From IMG/VR virus record IMGVR_UViG_3300042556_002127, positions 1-47,383 of that record: a stretch of 47,383 nucleotides of DNA; one strand, written 5' to 3'. The notes under the pieces are model-generated. The model was not told the DNA's origin. It saw nothing but the letters and a program-made list of their open reading frames with translations, and searched no databases. The DNA is from a virus. Positions within the stretch are counted from its first letter, which is position 1; each line of letters begins with the position of its first letter. Below, piece after piece: positions 7,687-15,884 of the stretch. Made by a program: the position numbers and the translations under genes.

Positions 7687-8109
7687 TCAGACGGTCGCCG
7701 AGCTGCGGATCTTGACCCACGCAGCGGTGGTGCCGACAGGCTGCACGATCTCGCCGACCTTGACGTCGTTGGTCGCGGCGGCAGCCGTGGTCACGAGGTC
7801 CGAGTCGAAGATCACGCACGCAGAGCCCGTGATGGCCGCAAGCGTCGCGTTCGCGCCGAGCAGCTCCTCGTGGCCGAACTTGACGTTGATGGTCTGGCCA
7901 GCGGCAGCGCTGGTGACCGTCTGCGTCGCGATGCCGACGAAGCCGCACGACGCGGTGTCAGCGCCGGGAAGCGCGAGGCCGGTCGAGAGCGTCACCATCA
8001 CGAGCGAACCCTCGTAGATGGTCGTGCCGGTCGTGCAGGTGTACGTGGCGTAGCTAGCGAGCGAGTCGTTGCGCGTCTGACGCGCGGTCATTGCGGTGAG
8101 TGCAGCCAT
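7687..8109 (-). CDS. Capsid decoration-like protein
   Basis: This 140-aa protein lies between the scaffold and the capsid gene, where many phages encode a head decoration or stabilisation protein (for example DUF2190-type). It is rich in Ala, Thr, Gly and Val, with a central beta-rich GLALPGADTASCGFVGIATQ and a VGEIVQPVGTTAAWVKI C-terminus. The glycine-bounded strands resemble the short beta-tulip decoration proteins. Start MAALTAMTARQTRND at 8109. The call is based on position, size and composition. Confidence 0.6.
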   Translation of the reverse strand: MAALTAMTARQTRNDSLASYATYTCTTGTTIYEGSLVMVTLSTGLALPGADTASCGFVGIATQTVTSAAAGQTINVKFGHEELLGANATLAAITGSACVIFDSDLVTTAAAATNDVKVGEIVQPVGTTAAWVKIRSSATV

Positions 8110-8146
8110 TGTGAGTCTCCTGAGTGAGCGTGGATATCAGCGCGCG

Positions 8147-9088
8147 TCAAGCGCCCGAGTTGCGAGCCGCGTGCTTGCTGAGCATCACGGCGACGTGCTT
8201 CTTCGCGGCCTCGCCACGCAGGCCAGCGGCCTTAGCGTCAGCCTCGAAGATCTTGGCGATCGGGTCCTGCGACGCCGACAGCGAGAGGGTGTTCGTCGGC
8301 GCGCGCGGGCCGGTGACGAGCGAGCCGGTGGGCGGCTGCGCGGTCGCCGGGAGCGCCGAGTAAATGTCGAGCGCGAGCTGCTCGCTCTGCTCCGATGCAG
8401 CGACGAACGCGACGCGCTGCGCCTCCGTGACGCGGCCCTCGCTGAGCAGGCGCGAGAACGAGGCGTCGATGCGCGCGGTGCGCTCGAGGGCGACGCGCTG
8501 CTCGCGCTCCTTCGACAGCTCGGCGACCTGCGCCTGCAACCCCTTGACCGTGGCGGCAAGCTCGACCGCACGCGCCTTGTGCGCGCTGAGCTCCACGCTG
8601 GTGCGCGAGAGCTGCGCGTTGGCGTCGGCGGTCATGCCGCTGACGGGGCCAGCGACGAGAAGCGCCGCGATCTGGTCGAGCTTCTCGGTGACAGCCGCGA
8701 GCACGCCCGCCTCGTCCATGCCCGTGGCTTCCACGAGCTTGCCGAGCACCATCGTCGCAGCGGCCTCGCTGGCCTCCTCGACGAGCTCCTCAGTCTCGGG
8801 CATCCCCTCGGAGACGGCCTCCTCGACCATGGCGACGTCGTCCTGCAGCGCAATGCCAGACAGCGCGCGGATGCTGCGCGCGATGCGCGAAAGCTCGGCC
8901 ATCTTCTTCGGCTTGCACGCGGCGTCGACCACCTCTTCGGTGATCGCGGCGACGGGCATCTCTTCATCGGCCATCGCACCGGCGAGGCTCACGAGCGCGT
9001 CAAAGGCCTTCTTCATCTTCTCCGGCGTCGCGTCTTTCTTGAGGCCGAGCGCCGTTGCAATCGCCATCAGTACCTTCGTGGGATCCAT
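8147..9088 (-). CDS. Nested scaffold protein from an internal start
   Basis: The reading frame of the protease gene contains an in-frame ATG at 9088 (MDPTKVLMAIATALG) with a strong AAGGAG about 9 nt upstream. The product would be a 313-aa scaffold identical to the C-terminal part of the protease. This nested protease/scaffold design is well established (lambda C/Nu3, Mu I/Z). The ribosome site lies where the protease domain ends and the helical scaffold begins, which supports deliberate reinitiation. Confidence 0.7.
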   Translation of the reverse strand: MDPTKVLMAIATALGLKKDATPEKMKKAFDALVSLAGAMADEEMPVAAITEEVVDAACKPKKMAELSRIARSIRALSGIALQDDVAMVEEAVSEGMPETEELVEEASEAAATMVLGKLVEATGMDEAGVLAAVTEKLDQIAALLVAGPVSGMTADANAQLSRTSVELSAHKARAVELAATVKGLQAQVAELSKEREQRVALERTARIDASFSRLLSEGRVTEAQRVAFVAASEQSEQLALDIYSALPATAQPPTGSLVTGPRAPTNTLSLSASQDPIAKIFEADAKAAGLRGEAAKKHVAVMLSKHAARNSGA

Positions 9089-9673
9089 TGCGAGACTCCT
9101 TGTTGACCTCCGCGACGGAGTCCCGACGCGGGAGAGAGTGATGGGCGTCATGCCCGGCAGAAATGGGCTCGGCGTGAGGCCAAGCTCGTACAGCTCTGCA
9201 AGACCGGCGACCTCGCCAGTCGCGCGGTCAATCGGCGCGAAGTCGACGACGACTGAGCAGAATCGCTGCGCGCCCGACGCGATGCGCTTGGCAGCGTCGT
9301 CAGTCCACTCGACGTAACCCCAAAGCTCGCAGCCCGTCGCGCCGTCACGCACCTCAAGCGCTTGAATCCATCCGGCGGCGTCGATCGGCACGCCCATGTC
9401 GTGGCGCGGGTGGCCCCAGAGTACCGGCACTGGCTGCTCGCTCGCATCGTACAAGCGCTTGATATCGCCAAACACTTCGCGGGTGAACTCAAATGGTCCC
9501 GCGGGGTGCCCGTTCCACTCGCTCTCATAGGCCATCTCCACCCACGAGCACTGAGCGTCACCGAGCAGCGGCGACTTCATCGCGGGCGCAGCGGCGACGT
9601 CAGCGAATGCGCCGAGCGTGGCGCGCAGCGCGAGCTTGCGGCTGCCGTCGAAGGCTGTTGCGGTAGATGCCAT
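8147..9673 (-). CDS. Head maturation protease with fused scaffold (Mu gpI-like)
   Basis: This 508-aa protein has two parts. Residues about 40-190 resemble the Mu gpI prohead protease family: SWVEMAYESEWNGHP, FTREVFGDIKRLY, PVLWGHPRHDMG (His candidate), a Ser-containing CSVVVDF and a GLTPSPFLPGMTPI segment. The rest is a helical, Ala/Glu-rich scaffold: AEELVEEASEAAATM-like helices, an ERE/KER coiled coil near residue 400, and a basic C-terminal tail. It follows MuF and precedes the decoration and capsid genes. The protease would cut scaffold and capsid during head maturation. An internal in-frame start with its own ribosome site makes a scaffold-only product. Confidence 0.78.
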   Translation of the reverse strand: MASTATAFDGSRKLALRATLGAFADVAAAPAMKSPLLGDAQCSWVEMAYESEWNGHPAGPFEFTREVFGDIKRLYDASEQPVPVLWGHPRHDMGVPIDAAGWIQALEVRDGATGCELWGYVEWTDDAAKRIASGAQRFCSVVVDFAPIDRATGEVAGLAELYELGLTPSPFLPGMTPITLSRVGTPSRRSTRSLAMDPTKVLMAIATALGLKKDATPEKMKKAFDALVSLAGAMADEEMPVAAITEEVVDAACKPKKMAELSRIARSIRALSGIALQDDVAMVEEAVSEGMPETEELVEEASEAAATMVLGKLVEATGMDEAGVLAAVTEKLDQIAALLVAGPVSGMTADANAQLSRTSVELSAHKARAVELAATVKGLQAQVAELSKEREQRVALERTARIDASFSRLLSEGRVTEAQRVAFVAASEQSEQLALDIYSALPATAQPPTGSLVTGPRAPTNTLSLSASQDPIAKIFEADAKAAGLRGEAAKKHVAVMLSKHAARNSGA

Positions 9674-9676
9674 TGA

Positions 9677-10438
9677 TTACCTCACAAAAGACGACGCGCC
9701 GAAGCCGGGTGTCATCTCGAAACCGGCAGGGATGCTGGTGATGACCTGCAAGCCCTCGTCGTCGAGTTCTTCCTGCGACAGCGTGGTGATGACGCAGCGA
9801 CACTGGAATCCAGCGGGAGGCGAGAGGTTGGCGAACGTCGCGTCATCCGCTCGCCAGACCTTGCGATTCATCGGAGCGTGCTTGGCTCTCACGCGATTGT
9901 CCTGCGCCGTGAGCCACTGCCTATACGGGCGAGCCTCGAGCACGTCAGGGTCGTTCATCTGCGTCCAGCGTCCTGCGCCGTAGGCCGTGGCGACGTTGGT
10001 GCGGTAAACGTTCTCGAGGTAGCTGGGGTCTTGCGGCGCGATGCCGAGCGTAATGGTCTGATCTTCCATCGCTCGCCGGAAGTCGCGTAACGTGTTGCCC
10101 TCTTCAAGCGTGCGCTGAATCTCCTCGACGGCGCGGCGCGAGATGACGTCGAGCTGCTCGTCGGTGGCAAGCGCAGCGCGGCGACGATACGCGCGCAGCA
10201 CTTCCTCGAGGATGGCCGGGTCGCCTCCGCGCTCGCGCCAGAAGGCCACCGCTTCTGCGAATGGCATCTTGAGGAATGCGGGCCGCAGGTCGATGGCGAG
10301 CTGCCGCTGCGCGCCCTGCGGGTCGAGCTCCACGAGGCGCACGAACATCTGACCCGCGAGGTCGCTCTTGACGCTGGCTTCGTAAATCAGCGCTTCAAGG
10401 TCGGGGTCGCCCTTGAACGCAGCCACCGCCGCAGCCAC
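9677..10438 (-). CDS. MuF-like head morphogenesis protein (probably expressed as a -1 extension of portal)
   Basis: The protein has a classical MuF domain: YRTNVATAYGAGRW, then ARPYRQWLTAQDNRVRAKHA, and the conserved PPAGFQCRCVI near the C-terminus. MuF proteins are minor head proteins needed for assembly or DNA ejection. The first usable start is GTG 10438 (253 aa), but the same frame stays open upstream to 10693 without an ATG, GTG or TTG. That upstream stretch reads like protein (for example DVAGLGAWDASTVDEVGDF, then VGRPYVV-like and FTPVREAI). The frame is -1 to portal, and portal carries CCCTTTC at 10660-10666, exactly where this coding begins. The likely main product is therefore a 795-aa portal-MuF fusion, with or without a separate short MuF. 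Confidence 0.8.
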   Translation of the reverse strand: MAAAVAAFKGDPDLEALIYEASVKSDLAGQMFVRLVELDPQGAQRQLAIDLRPAFLKMPFAEAVAFWRERGGDPAILEEVLRAYRRRAALATDEQLDVISRRAVEEIQRTLEEGNTLRDFRRAMEDQTITLGIAPQDPSYLENVYRTNVATAYGAGRWTQMNDPDVLEARPYRQWLTAQDNRVRAKHAPMNRKVWRADDATFANLSPPAGFQCRCVITTLSQEELDDEGLQVITSIPAGFEMTPGFGASSFVR

Positions 10439-10506
10439 AGCGTCCGCGCCACCTAGCGCCGCGGCTGCGATGGCCTCGCGTACGGGCGTGAAGCGGACGA
10501 CGCCCT

Positions 10507-12063
10507 CTAGCGTGGTTTCTGCGGCGACGACGTAGGGTCGCCCGATGACTGCGCGTACGCGCGCCTGATCGGCCTCGTCGCTGAGAGCGAGGACGTCTGC
10601 GAAGTCACCGACCTCGTCGACAGTGCTGGCATCCCATGCGCCGAGCCCGGCGACGTCGAGAAAGGGCGCTCCGCGGACGCACCTCCGAGCGTGTCAGCGG
10701 GCGTCACGGCCTCAACCGATGGCGAGCCCGTCTCGACTGGCGGCGCGGCCTCAAAGGGCAGCGGAGAGCCCGGAGGCGCAGGCGCCAACTGAATCTTCGC
10801 GATGTTCTCGCCGCCGTCCTCGACGCTCCACGCGGGCAGGCCCAGCGAGGCGCGAATCTCGTTGACCTTGACGCTGCCGGTGTCGATCGCGTCGCGCGTG
10901 ATCGGCAGTGAATCATCGAAGAGCGTCTCGATGACCGGCAGCGGGATATCGGCGCGGCGAAGGTTGTAGTACGCAAGCCAGCGCACGACGTCGCGCGTGA
11001 TCGAGCCCCACATCAGCGTCGAGTCGAGCTTGCTGTTTTCGAGCCGCACGCCGTCGCGCGTCTCCGTGCTCGAGCGCGAGCCATTCGCGCCGCTGAGGTA
11101 GAGGTCAGGACTGACGCCGAGCGCGAGGAAAAGCTCCTCGTTCAGCGACGCGCGAAGCTCTTTCCAGACGCCCGTCGAGCCTGCGCCTGCAGGGTCGATG
11201 ATCTTGATATCCGACGTGCCGCTCGTGACACCGACGCTGTCGGCCGTGAGCTGCTGGAGGTCGTCGAGGATGCGCTGCCGCTGCGCGCTATCCGACGACG
11301 CCGCCATCTGCGCGAGCACGAGCGGGTTGCCGAATCTCTCCGCGCCGATCAACCAGAATGTCCAAACATTCCTTTTGAAAAGCCAGTAAAAGACCGCCGC
11401 GAGGAAGTCGCCTTGATCCATCGGCCGGCCGGGGTCTGTCCACGGAACGTGCGTGAGAAACTTCGCGGGATAGTTGACCGTCGAATACCACTGATAGTCG
11501 AAGTCTCTAACCTCGAGCGTCCAGTCCTGCGCATATCGCAAGTTGCGCGTCTGCACCGGCACCGGCTGCGGCATCCACGCGCCGCCGCGCCGCGACCACA
11601 CCAGCTCGTGACACGAGATGCCCATGCCGATGGCGTCGAGGACGCGCATCAGGAACGTCTCGCGCGCCTCGATGCTGGTCAGCCATTCCTTGGTCAGCTG
11701 CACCAGCTCTTCGGCAGCGCCGCGCATCTCGGGCGCGACGTCGTCGGCCATGCGCACGGCGAAGCCGCGGCCAGCCACCGACGAGCGGCGCGTCGAGTAC
11801 GCGCGACGCACGACGGGGTCACGGCGCATCTGCGTCGCCATGTCCGCCCAGTACTCATAGTTGCCGAAGTCAAGCTCGCGCAGCGCCGTGCTGATGCGCC
11901 CCGGCGACACCGGCTGTAGCGCGCGCCCGCTGATGGCCGACAGCGATTGCGGCCTGATGACGCGGCCCATCTCAGGGATGCGCGTGACCGTGCCCATCGG
12001 CTCGACGGGCGCAGCTGCGGCGACGGTGGCCGCTGACTGCGTGCGTGGCTTGCGAGTGGTCAT
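10507..12063 (-). CDS. Portal protein, DUF935 family (Mu gp29-like)
   Basis: This 518-aa frame encodes the DUF935 portal ring through which DNA is packaged. Recognisable stretches are IPEMGRVIRPQSL and DMATQMRRDPVVRRAYSTRR, the MGISCHELVW and WYSTVNYPAKFLTHVPW region, FLAAVFYWLFKRN, AERFGNPLVL, and the C-terminal SLGLPAW. It follows the large terminase by one base. The last ~50 unshifted residues after ASAERPF (STSPGSAHGMPALST...) look unlike protein and read as an out-of-frame tail, whereas the -1 frame from the same point leads into MuF. So the 518-aa form ends in a non-native-looking tail, and a frameshift product is likely. Confidence 0.9.
   Translation of the reverse strand: MTTRKPRTQSAATVAAAAPVEPMGTVTRIPEMGRVIRPQSLSAISGRALQPVSPGRISTALRELDFGNYEYWADMATQMRRDPVVRRAYSTRRSSVAGRGFAVRMADDVAPEMRGAAEELVQLTKEWLTSIEARETFLMRVLDAIGMGISCHELVWSRRGGAWMPQPVPVQTRNLRYAQDWTLEVRDFDYQWYSTVNYPAKFLTHVPWTDPGRPMDQGDFLAAVFYWLFKRNVWTFWLIGAERFGNPLVLAQMAASSDSAQRQRILDDLQQLTADSVGVTSGTSDIKIIDPAGAGSTGVWKELRASLNEELFLALGVSPDLYLSGANGSRSSTETRDGVRLENSKLDSTLMWGSITRDVVRWLAYYNLRRADIPLPVIETLFDDSLPITRDAIDTGSVKVNEIRASLGLPAWSVEDGGENIAKIQLAPAPPGSPLPFEAAPPVETGSPSVEAVTPADTLGGASAERPFSTSPGSAHGMPALSTRSVTSQTSSLSATRPIRRAYAQSSGDPTSSPQKPR
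10660..10666 (-). promoter_or_regulatory. Candidate -1 frameshift heptamer joining portal to MuF
   Basis: On the minus strand C CCT TTC occurs in the portal frame (codons 467-468, Pro-Phe). Slipping back one base gives CCC TTT, keeping Pro-Phe pairing, and moves into the MuF frame (next codon CTC). That frame is closed only about 28 bases upstream (TGA at 10694-10696) and lacks start codons until GTG 10438. A real indel in the assembly would look the same, but the shift lands on a canonical slippery heptamer. Confidence 0.65.
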
Positions 12064-12064
12064 G

Positions 12065-13552
12065 TCAGCCCCAGTAGTTCTTGCGCCCGACGCGGGGCGC
12101 GTAGTCTGTCGTCAGGTCAGCAGACACGCGCCTGCCAGTACTCGCGACGCCGCTGCCGACGTGCATCTCCGCGAGCAAGTCGAAGGCCGCAGCCATCGCG
12201 TCAATCTGGTCGTCGTGCGCGTCGCCCTGCCCGGTGAATCGTGCGACCTCGTCGCAGAGGTCAGGCAGCCACGCAGCGCCCTCGCGCACCAGCACGCGGC
12301 CCGCGTTCCACGCTGCGGCAAGCGGTGTCGCGCGAGAGTACTTGTCACCGACTGCCGTCTTCACTTCGACTTGCAATCCCACGCCTCGAGGTGGCGGCAG
12401 CGCGAGGAAATCCAGCGCGCCACGGTCTGCGCCGCCCGCGTAGATGCGCGATGCGGTGTGCGGCCAGCGCGTCCTGAGCATCGCCAGCTGCTGCGCGAAA
12501 TCGCTCGCACGCATCTGCGCGCGCAGCACGTCGAGGACGTAGTACCGCGCGTCGGGGCCACTGCCTGCCTTGCCCATCACGACGGCCACAGACCAGTCCG
12601 CGCTCGTCTTCGCGCTGTACGCGAGGTCGAGCCCGATGCCGCGCGTCAGCTCGCCCGGTGGCGTCGCGTACGTCGTCGGCGTCGCTGAGAAGACTGCGCC
12701 TCCGCGCGCTCGAGGCTGGCCCAAGTAGAGCGCTGCCCACTCGTACGGCCCGACCTCGCGCTCACGCTGGCGAAGGAACTCGCGCGGCCTCTGCGACGGC
12801 CACAACGACTCGTCGTCGGCGGTGATCGCCGGGAGATTCACGACCTCCCAGCCATCGGCTTCCAGCCTGCCGATGAGGTCGTCCGGATGCCAGCGGGTAT
12901 GGACGACCAGACAGCTTCCGTTAGGCGCGATGCGCGTCAGCGCCGTCGACCGCAGCCAGTCGGAAATCTTCTCGCGCTCGCGCCGACTTTCGGCTTCCTC
13001 GCGATTCTTATGCGGATCGTCAATCACGACGATCTGCGCCGCGTAGCCGGTCAGCGGACCGCCGATGCCCGTCGCGAGCAGACCGCCACCCTCGACCAGC
13101 CGCCAGCGTCCCGCCGCGCTCGTGTCATCGCGCAGACTCAGGCCAGCCTCACGCGCTAAGTCGCGAATCTCTTTGCTGCGGTCGTGCGCGAAGTCGGCGC
13201 TGTAGGACGCGTAGACCACTGGCCACGTCGGATGACGCGAGAGCATCTGCACGATGCCGTGCTGGATGAGCGTCGTCTTCCCGAACTGCGCCGGGACGCT
13301 CACGCACGCACGCACCGTCTCGCCACGCATCGCGCGCTCGAAGAGAGCGGCCACCGGCGCGAGGTGACGCGGCGGCTCCCATCGCGGCGACAGCGCGGCG
13401 ACGTATTCCACGAGGCCGAGCCTGCGGCGCGGGTCGTCACGCGACGGGCTCTTCTCCGCGCGCAGCCGCTCAAGCTCCTGCGCCGCTGCCGCTCGCAGCC
13501 GCGTCGACACTTGCGCCTGCCGCCGACCGCGTATCAGCTCGCGCACCGTCAT
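12065..13552 (-). CDS. Large terminase subunit (TerL)
   Basis: This 495-aa protein is the packaging ATPase/nuclease. The ATPase domain has a Walker A-like PAQFGKTT (about 87-94), a Walker B IVVIDDP (about 174-180), and VVHTRWHPDDLIGRL. The RNase H-like nuclease domain has GLDLAYSAKTSADW in the middle and DDQIDAM near the C-terminus, with the acidic residues expected for metal binding. It abuts terS (TGATG at 13552) and portal (one-base gap). Length fits TerL proteins of Mu-like and related phages. The terminase group cannot be settled by eye. Confidence 0.92.
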   Translation of the reverse strand: MTVRELIRGRRQAQVSTRLRAAAAQELERLRAEKSPSRDDPRRRLGLVEYVAALSPRWEPPRHLAPVAALFERAMRGETVRACVSVPAQFGKTTLIQHGIVQMLSRHPTWPVVYASYSADFAHDRSKEIRDLAREAGLSLRDDTSAAGRWRLVEGGGLLATGIGGPLTGYAAQIVVIDDPHKNREEAESRREREKISDWLRSTALTRIAPNGSCLVVHTRWHPDDLIGRLEADGWEVVNLPAITADDESLWPSQRPREFLRQREREVGPYEWAALYLGQPRARGGAVFSATPTTYATPPGELTRGIGLDLAYSAKTSADWSVAVVMGKAGSGPDARYYVLDVLRAQMRASDFAQQLAMLRTRWPHTASRIYAGGADRGALDFLALPPPRGVGLQVEVKTAVGDKYSRATPLAAAWNAGRVLVREGAAWLPDLCDEVARFTGQGDAHDDQIDAMAAAFDLLAEMHVGSGVASTGRRVSADLTTDYAPRVGRKNYWG

Positions 13553-14043
13553 CAGTGCGCCTCGACGTCGGCCTCGTCGTCGTCGGCCTTGTCATCGCCA
13601 GCAAGCCGCGCGAGCAGCACCGCGTACCACTCCGAGGGCAGGCATTCCCGCGCAGCGGTGAGCACGTCGTTGGCCGCAGCCTCCTGCGCGCGGATGACCA
13701 GCTGCTGCGAGGGTGCGTACGTCTCAGGCATCGTGCGCTCGAGCAACCATGCGCGAGCTTTCCAGTCGCTTTCCTCGCCAGCCTGCGTGGGCTTGGCCTG
13801 CAAGCGAATCTGGTCGAGCATCTGCTGCTCAAACGATGCGCGCGCGCGCTCGACTGCCTGCGCGAAGGTGCAATACGGCTCCTTGCCCTGCGTTGCCCAT
13901 TCCTGCCAATAGGCCAGCGTGCGCGACGCAATGCCCTCCGCGGCGACAGCCGATGAAAGGCGCAGCCCTCCCTCGACTCGCGCACAGACACGCTTGGTGA
14001 GAGCGTCATCGCACTTCGGCGCTCTGCCGACTCGCTTGCTCAT
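13552..14043 (-). CDS. Small terminase subunit-like protein
   Basis: The likely start is ATG 14043 (MSKRVGRAPKCDD), giving 163 aa. The open frame extends upstream to 14190 but that part reads as noise. The N-terminal half has the helix-turn-helix style of terminase small subunits that bind packaging DNA: DALTKRVCARVEGGLRLSSAVAAEG, then a RTLAYWQEWATQGKE segment. The C-terminal half is helical and acidic. It directly precedes terL with a TGATG junction. The 100-base gap upstream (14044-14143) has only a small TCGGC/GCCGA stem and no clear promoter. Confidence 0.75.
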   Translation of the reverse strand: MSKRVGRAPKCDDALTKRVCARVEGGLRLSSAVAAEGIASRTLAYWQEWATQGKEPYCTFAQAVERARASFEQQMLDQIRLQAKPTQAGEESDWKARAWLLERTMPETYAPSQQLVIRAQEAAANDVLTAARECLPSEWYAVLLARLAGDDKADDDEADVEAH

Positions 14044-14143
14044 GCCATCACCATCGCAGGAATCCCGCGCATCGTAAGGGACGCACGCAATACAGGGTCG
14101 GCGCAAGCCGATTGCGTGGCAATGATAGGCACGCATTGACGCA

Positions 14144-15175
14144 TTATTCGCCCCTCTTGCGCGGCTTCGGTGGACGTCGGCCCGACGCAAGGTGCTCAGC
14201 CATCCATGCCTGCAGCTCGGCCTTCACCGCAACCACGCCCGCGAAGGTCTTGTAAACCGGCAGCGACTTCTCGTCTGACAGATACCGCACGGTGCGCTCG
14301 CTGCACCCGCACGTTGTCGCGATTTCTTTCCAGCCCTGCAAGTCCCACGGTGTTGCTCGCGTCGCAGCCATAGCCGTCAGCCTCCTGTCGAGCGGGACCA
14401 GCCCGCGCGCGCTCATCGCCCGATATAGCTCTAGCAGCCCCTCGCGACGCAGCGTCACGACGTGCCCGACTGGCACCTCGACGCCGAACGCCTGTGACGC
14501 GTATGCCGCGATGTCGCTGGCAAGCGGCTCCTCGTATGGGTCGACGTCCTCTTCGCCCTTGCGCGGCCTGCCACGCACGGCGATGCGCGTCTTAGGCTTC
14601 TGCTGCCGCACGCCCTCGCCGAAGCGCGGCTGAGGATGCTGGAGCGGCAAGCGCGAGCCCATCACGCCGAGCACCGACCACACGACGACGGCCCGCGCCT
14701 GCTCAGCCGATAGCCGCACCTCGGCGGGATACGTCGTCAGCGTCCAGCCGTCCGCGAGGCAGAGCGCCCACAGACGCGCGACGGGCGCGATGCGCTCGAC
14801 GGCCCGCTGCGCTGCGTCGCCCTGCGATGCCCCGCTGCCGCCCCAGGACTGCGCCTCGAATCGCGCCGGGTCGCTGGTCGACCGTAGAGGCGCACCGTCG
14901 ATGCGCGCGGCGTCCAGCGCACGCAGAGCGGCGAGCACGCCATTGAACGGTGGGCGGCTGCTCTCGCCGCGGTTCTCTCGCGCGATGATTGCGAGCGCGA
15001 CCTTCGTCGCTTCGTGGCTGCGCTTGGCCCGCTCGCGCAGCATGGCCGGCGTCAGCGTCTCGACCGGCGCGGCGTCGCGGTACGGCTGCGCGTCGAGCGC
15101 GTCCACCAGCGCGACCTCGCTGACGTGGTCCTCGAGCAGCTGGCGCACGTCGACGCTAAGTCCGGACCTCTTCAC
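14144..15175 (-). CDS. HTH DNA-binding protein upstream of terminase
   Basis: This 343-aa protein starts at ATG 15175, overlapping the resolvase stop (ATGA). The C-terminus has an excisionase/MerR-like helix-turn-helix: GWKEIATTCGCSERTVRYLS, then VYKTFAGVVAVKAELQAWM. A mid-protein RGRPRKG is AT-hook-like. The first half is Ala/Arg-rich and helical. It lies between the recombination/resolvase genes and the packaging genes, so it may be a late-gene regulator or a DNA-structure protein. I recognise no family for the whole protein. Confidence 0.6.
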   Translation of the reverse strand: MKRSGLSVDVRQLLEDHVSEVALVDALDAQPYRDAAPVETLTPAMLRERAKRSHEATKVALAIIARENRGESSRPPFNGVLAALRALDAARIDGAPLRSTSDPARFEAQSWGGSGASQGDAAQRAVERIAPVARLWALCLADGWTLTTYPAEVRLSAEQARAVVVWSVLGVMGSRLPLQHPQPRFGEGVRQQKPKTRIAVRGRPRKGEEDVDPYEEPLASDIAAYASQAFGVEVPVGHVVTLRREGLLELYRAMSARGLVPLDRRLTAMAATRATPWDLQGWKEIATTCGCSERTVRYLSDEKSLPVYKTFAGVVAVKAELQAWMAEHLASGRRPPKPRKRGE

Positions 15176-15630
15176 GACGCGTCGCCCTCGACTCTGGACG
15201 TTTGCGCGCGAGGTCTGGACGTTACGCGCGCAGCTCTGGACCTTTGCGGCTTCGCGACGATGACGCGCTCGAGCTCCACGACGCGCACCTCGACGCGTGG
15301 CCGCTCGCGGTCGACGTGCGTCGCGACGAGCAGCGTCGTGATCTGCGAGTCGTCTAGGTAGAGCACGCCGTTGAGCGCGTCGAGGATGGTCTTCGCGATG
15401 TTATCCAAATCGCGTCGCCTCTCGTCTGGCAGGTACGCCTCGACGTCGACGCGGTAGCGCGATGCCTTCGACGGCAGCCACGGCCCGCGAGGGCGCGCGG
15501 CGAGCGCGTGCATCCTTACGAGCTGCTGATACGCGCGCTGCTTCGCCGGCGTGAATCGGCGCGCTCCCACCGACGCCGCGCGCTGCCACGGCACGACCGG
15601 CCCCGGCACCGTAAACGACACGTCGATCAT
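15172..15630 (-). CDS. rusA: RusA-like Holliday junction resolvase
   Basis: This 152-aa protein resembles RusA, a dimeric endonuclease that cuts four-way junctions made by recombination or replication. The signature is DLDNIAKTILDALNG followed by DDSQI: acidic residues D74 and D76 and the D93/D94 pair would bind the metal, and K80 lies nearby. The N-terminal FTVPGPVVPWQRA fits the family start. Length is slightly above E. coli RusA (120 aa). It overlaps both neighbours by ATGA, so it belongs to a tight operon with the zinc-finger genes and the HTH gene. Together with RecT and SSB on the other strand it completes a recombination-dependent replication set. Confidence 0.88.
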   Translation of the reverse strand: MIDVSFTVPGPVVPWQRAASVGARRFTPAKQRAYQQLVRMHALAARPRGPWLPSKASRYRVDVEAYLPDERRRDLDNIAKTILDALNGVLYLDDSQITTLLVATHVDRERPRVEVRVVELERVIVAKPQRSRAARVTSRPRAQTSRVEGDAS

Positions 15631-15884
15631 CGACTGCGCCCTCTCAACTCGCGCTCAGCGTCCTGCGCCTCGTAGTCGGCCCGACGCTGCGCTGCTGCGC
15701 GCTCGTACTCCGCGCGCGATTCGTTGGCCTGCTCGCTTGTGCGCCCCCAGTGCTTGCGCTGCGACGGCGTCCATGTGCGCTCCGACGTCGCGAGCAAAGG
15801 ATTGCGCTCTATCTGGCAGCGGCCGCACGCGCCTGCGACGAATCCGGGGTGCCGCTTGCACTGCGGCGGTAGCTGACCGGGCAT
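15627..15884 (-). CDS. Small basic protein with a Cys/His motif
   Basis: The supported start is ATG 15884 (MPGQLPPQCKRHPGF), overlapping the previous stop as TGATG, giving 85 aa. It has a C-x-x-H...C-x-x-C arrangement in the first 30 residues (QCKRH, CGRCQIERN), a possible zinc site. Residues 40-85 are charged and probably a helix (AEYERAAAQRRADYEAQ). It is followed by rusA with an ATGA overlap. Function unknown; it could be another member of the zinc-finger cluster. Confidence 0.6.
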   Translation of the reverse strand: MPGQLPPQCKRHPGFVAGACGRCQIERNPLLATSERTWTPSQRKHWGRTSEQANESRAEYERAAAQRRADYEAQDAERELRGRSR

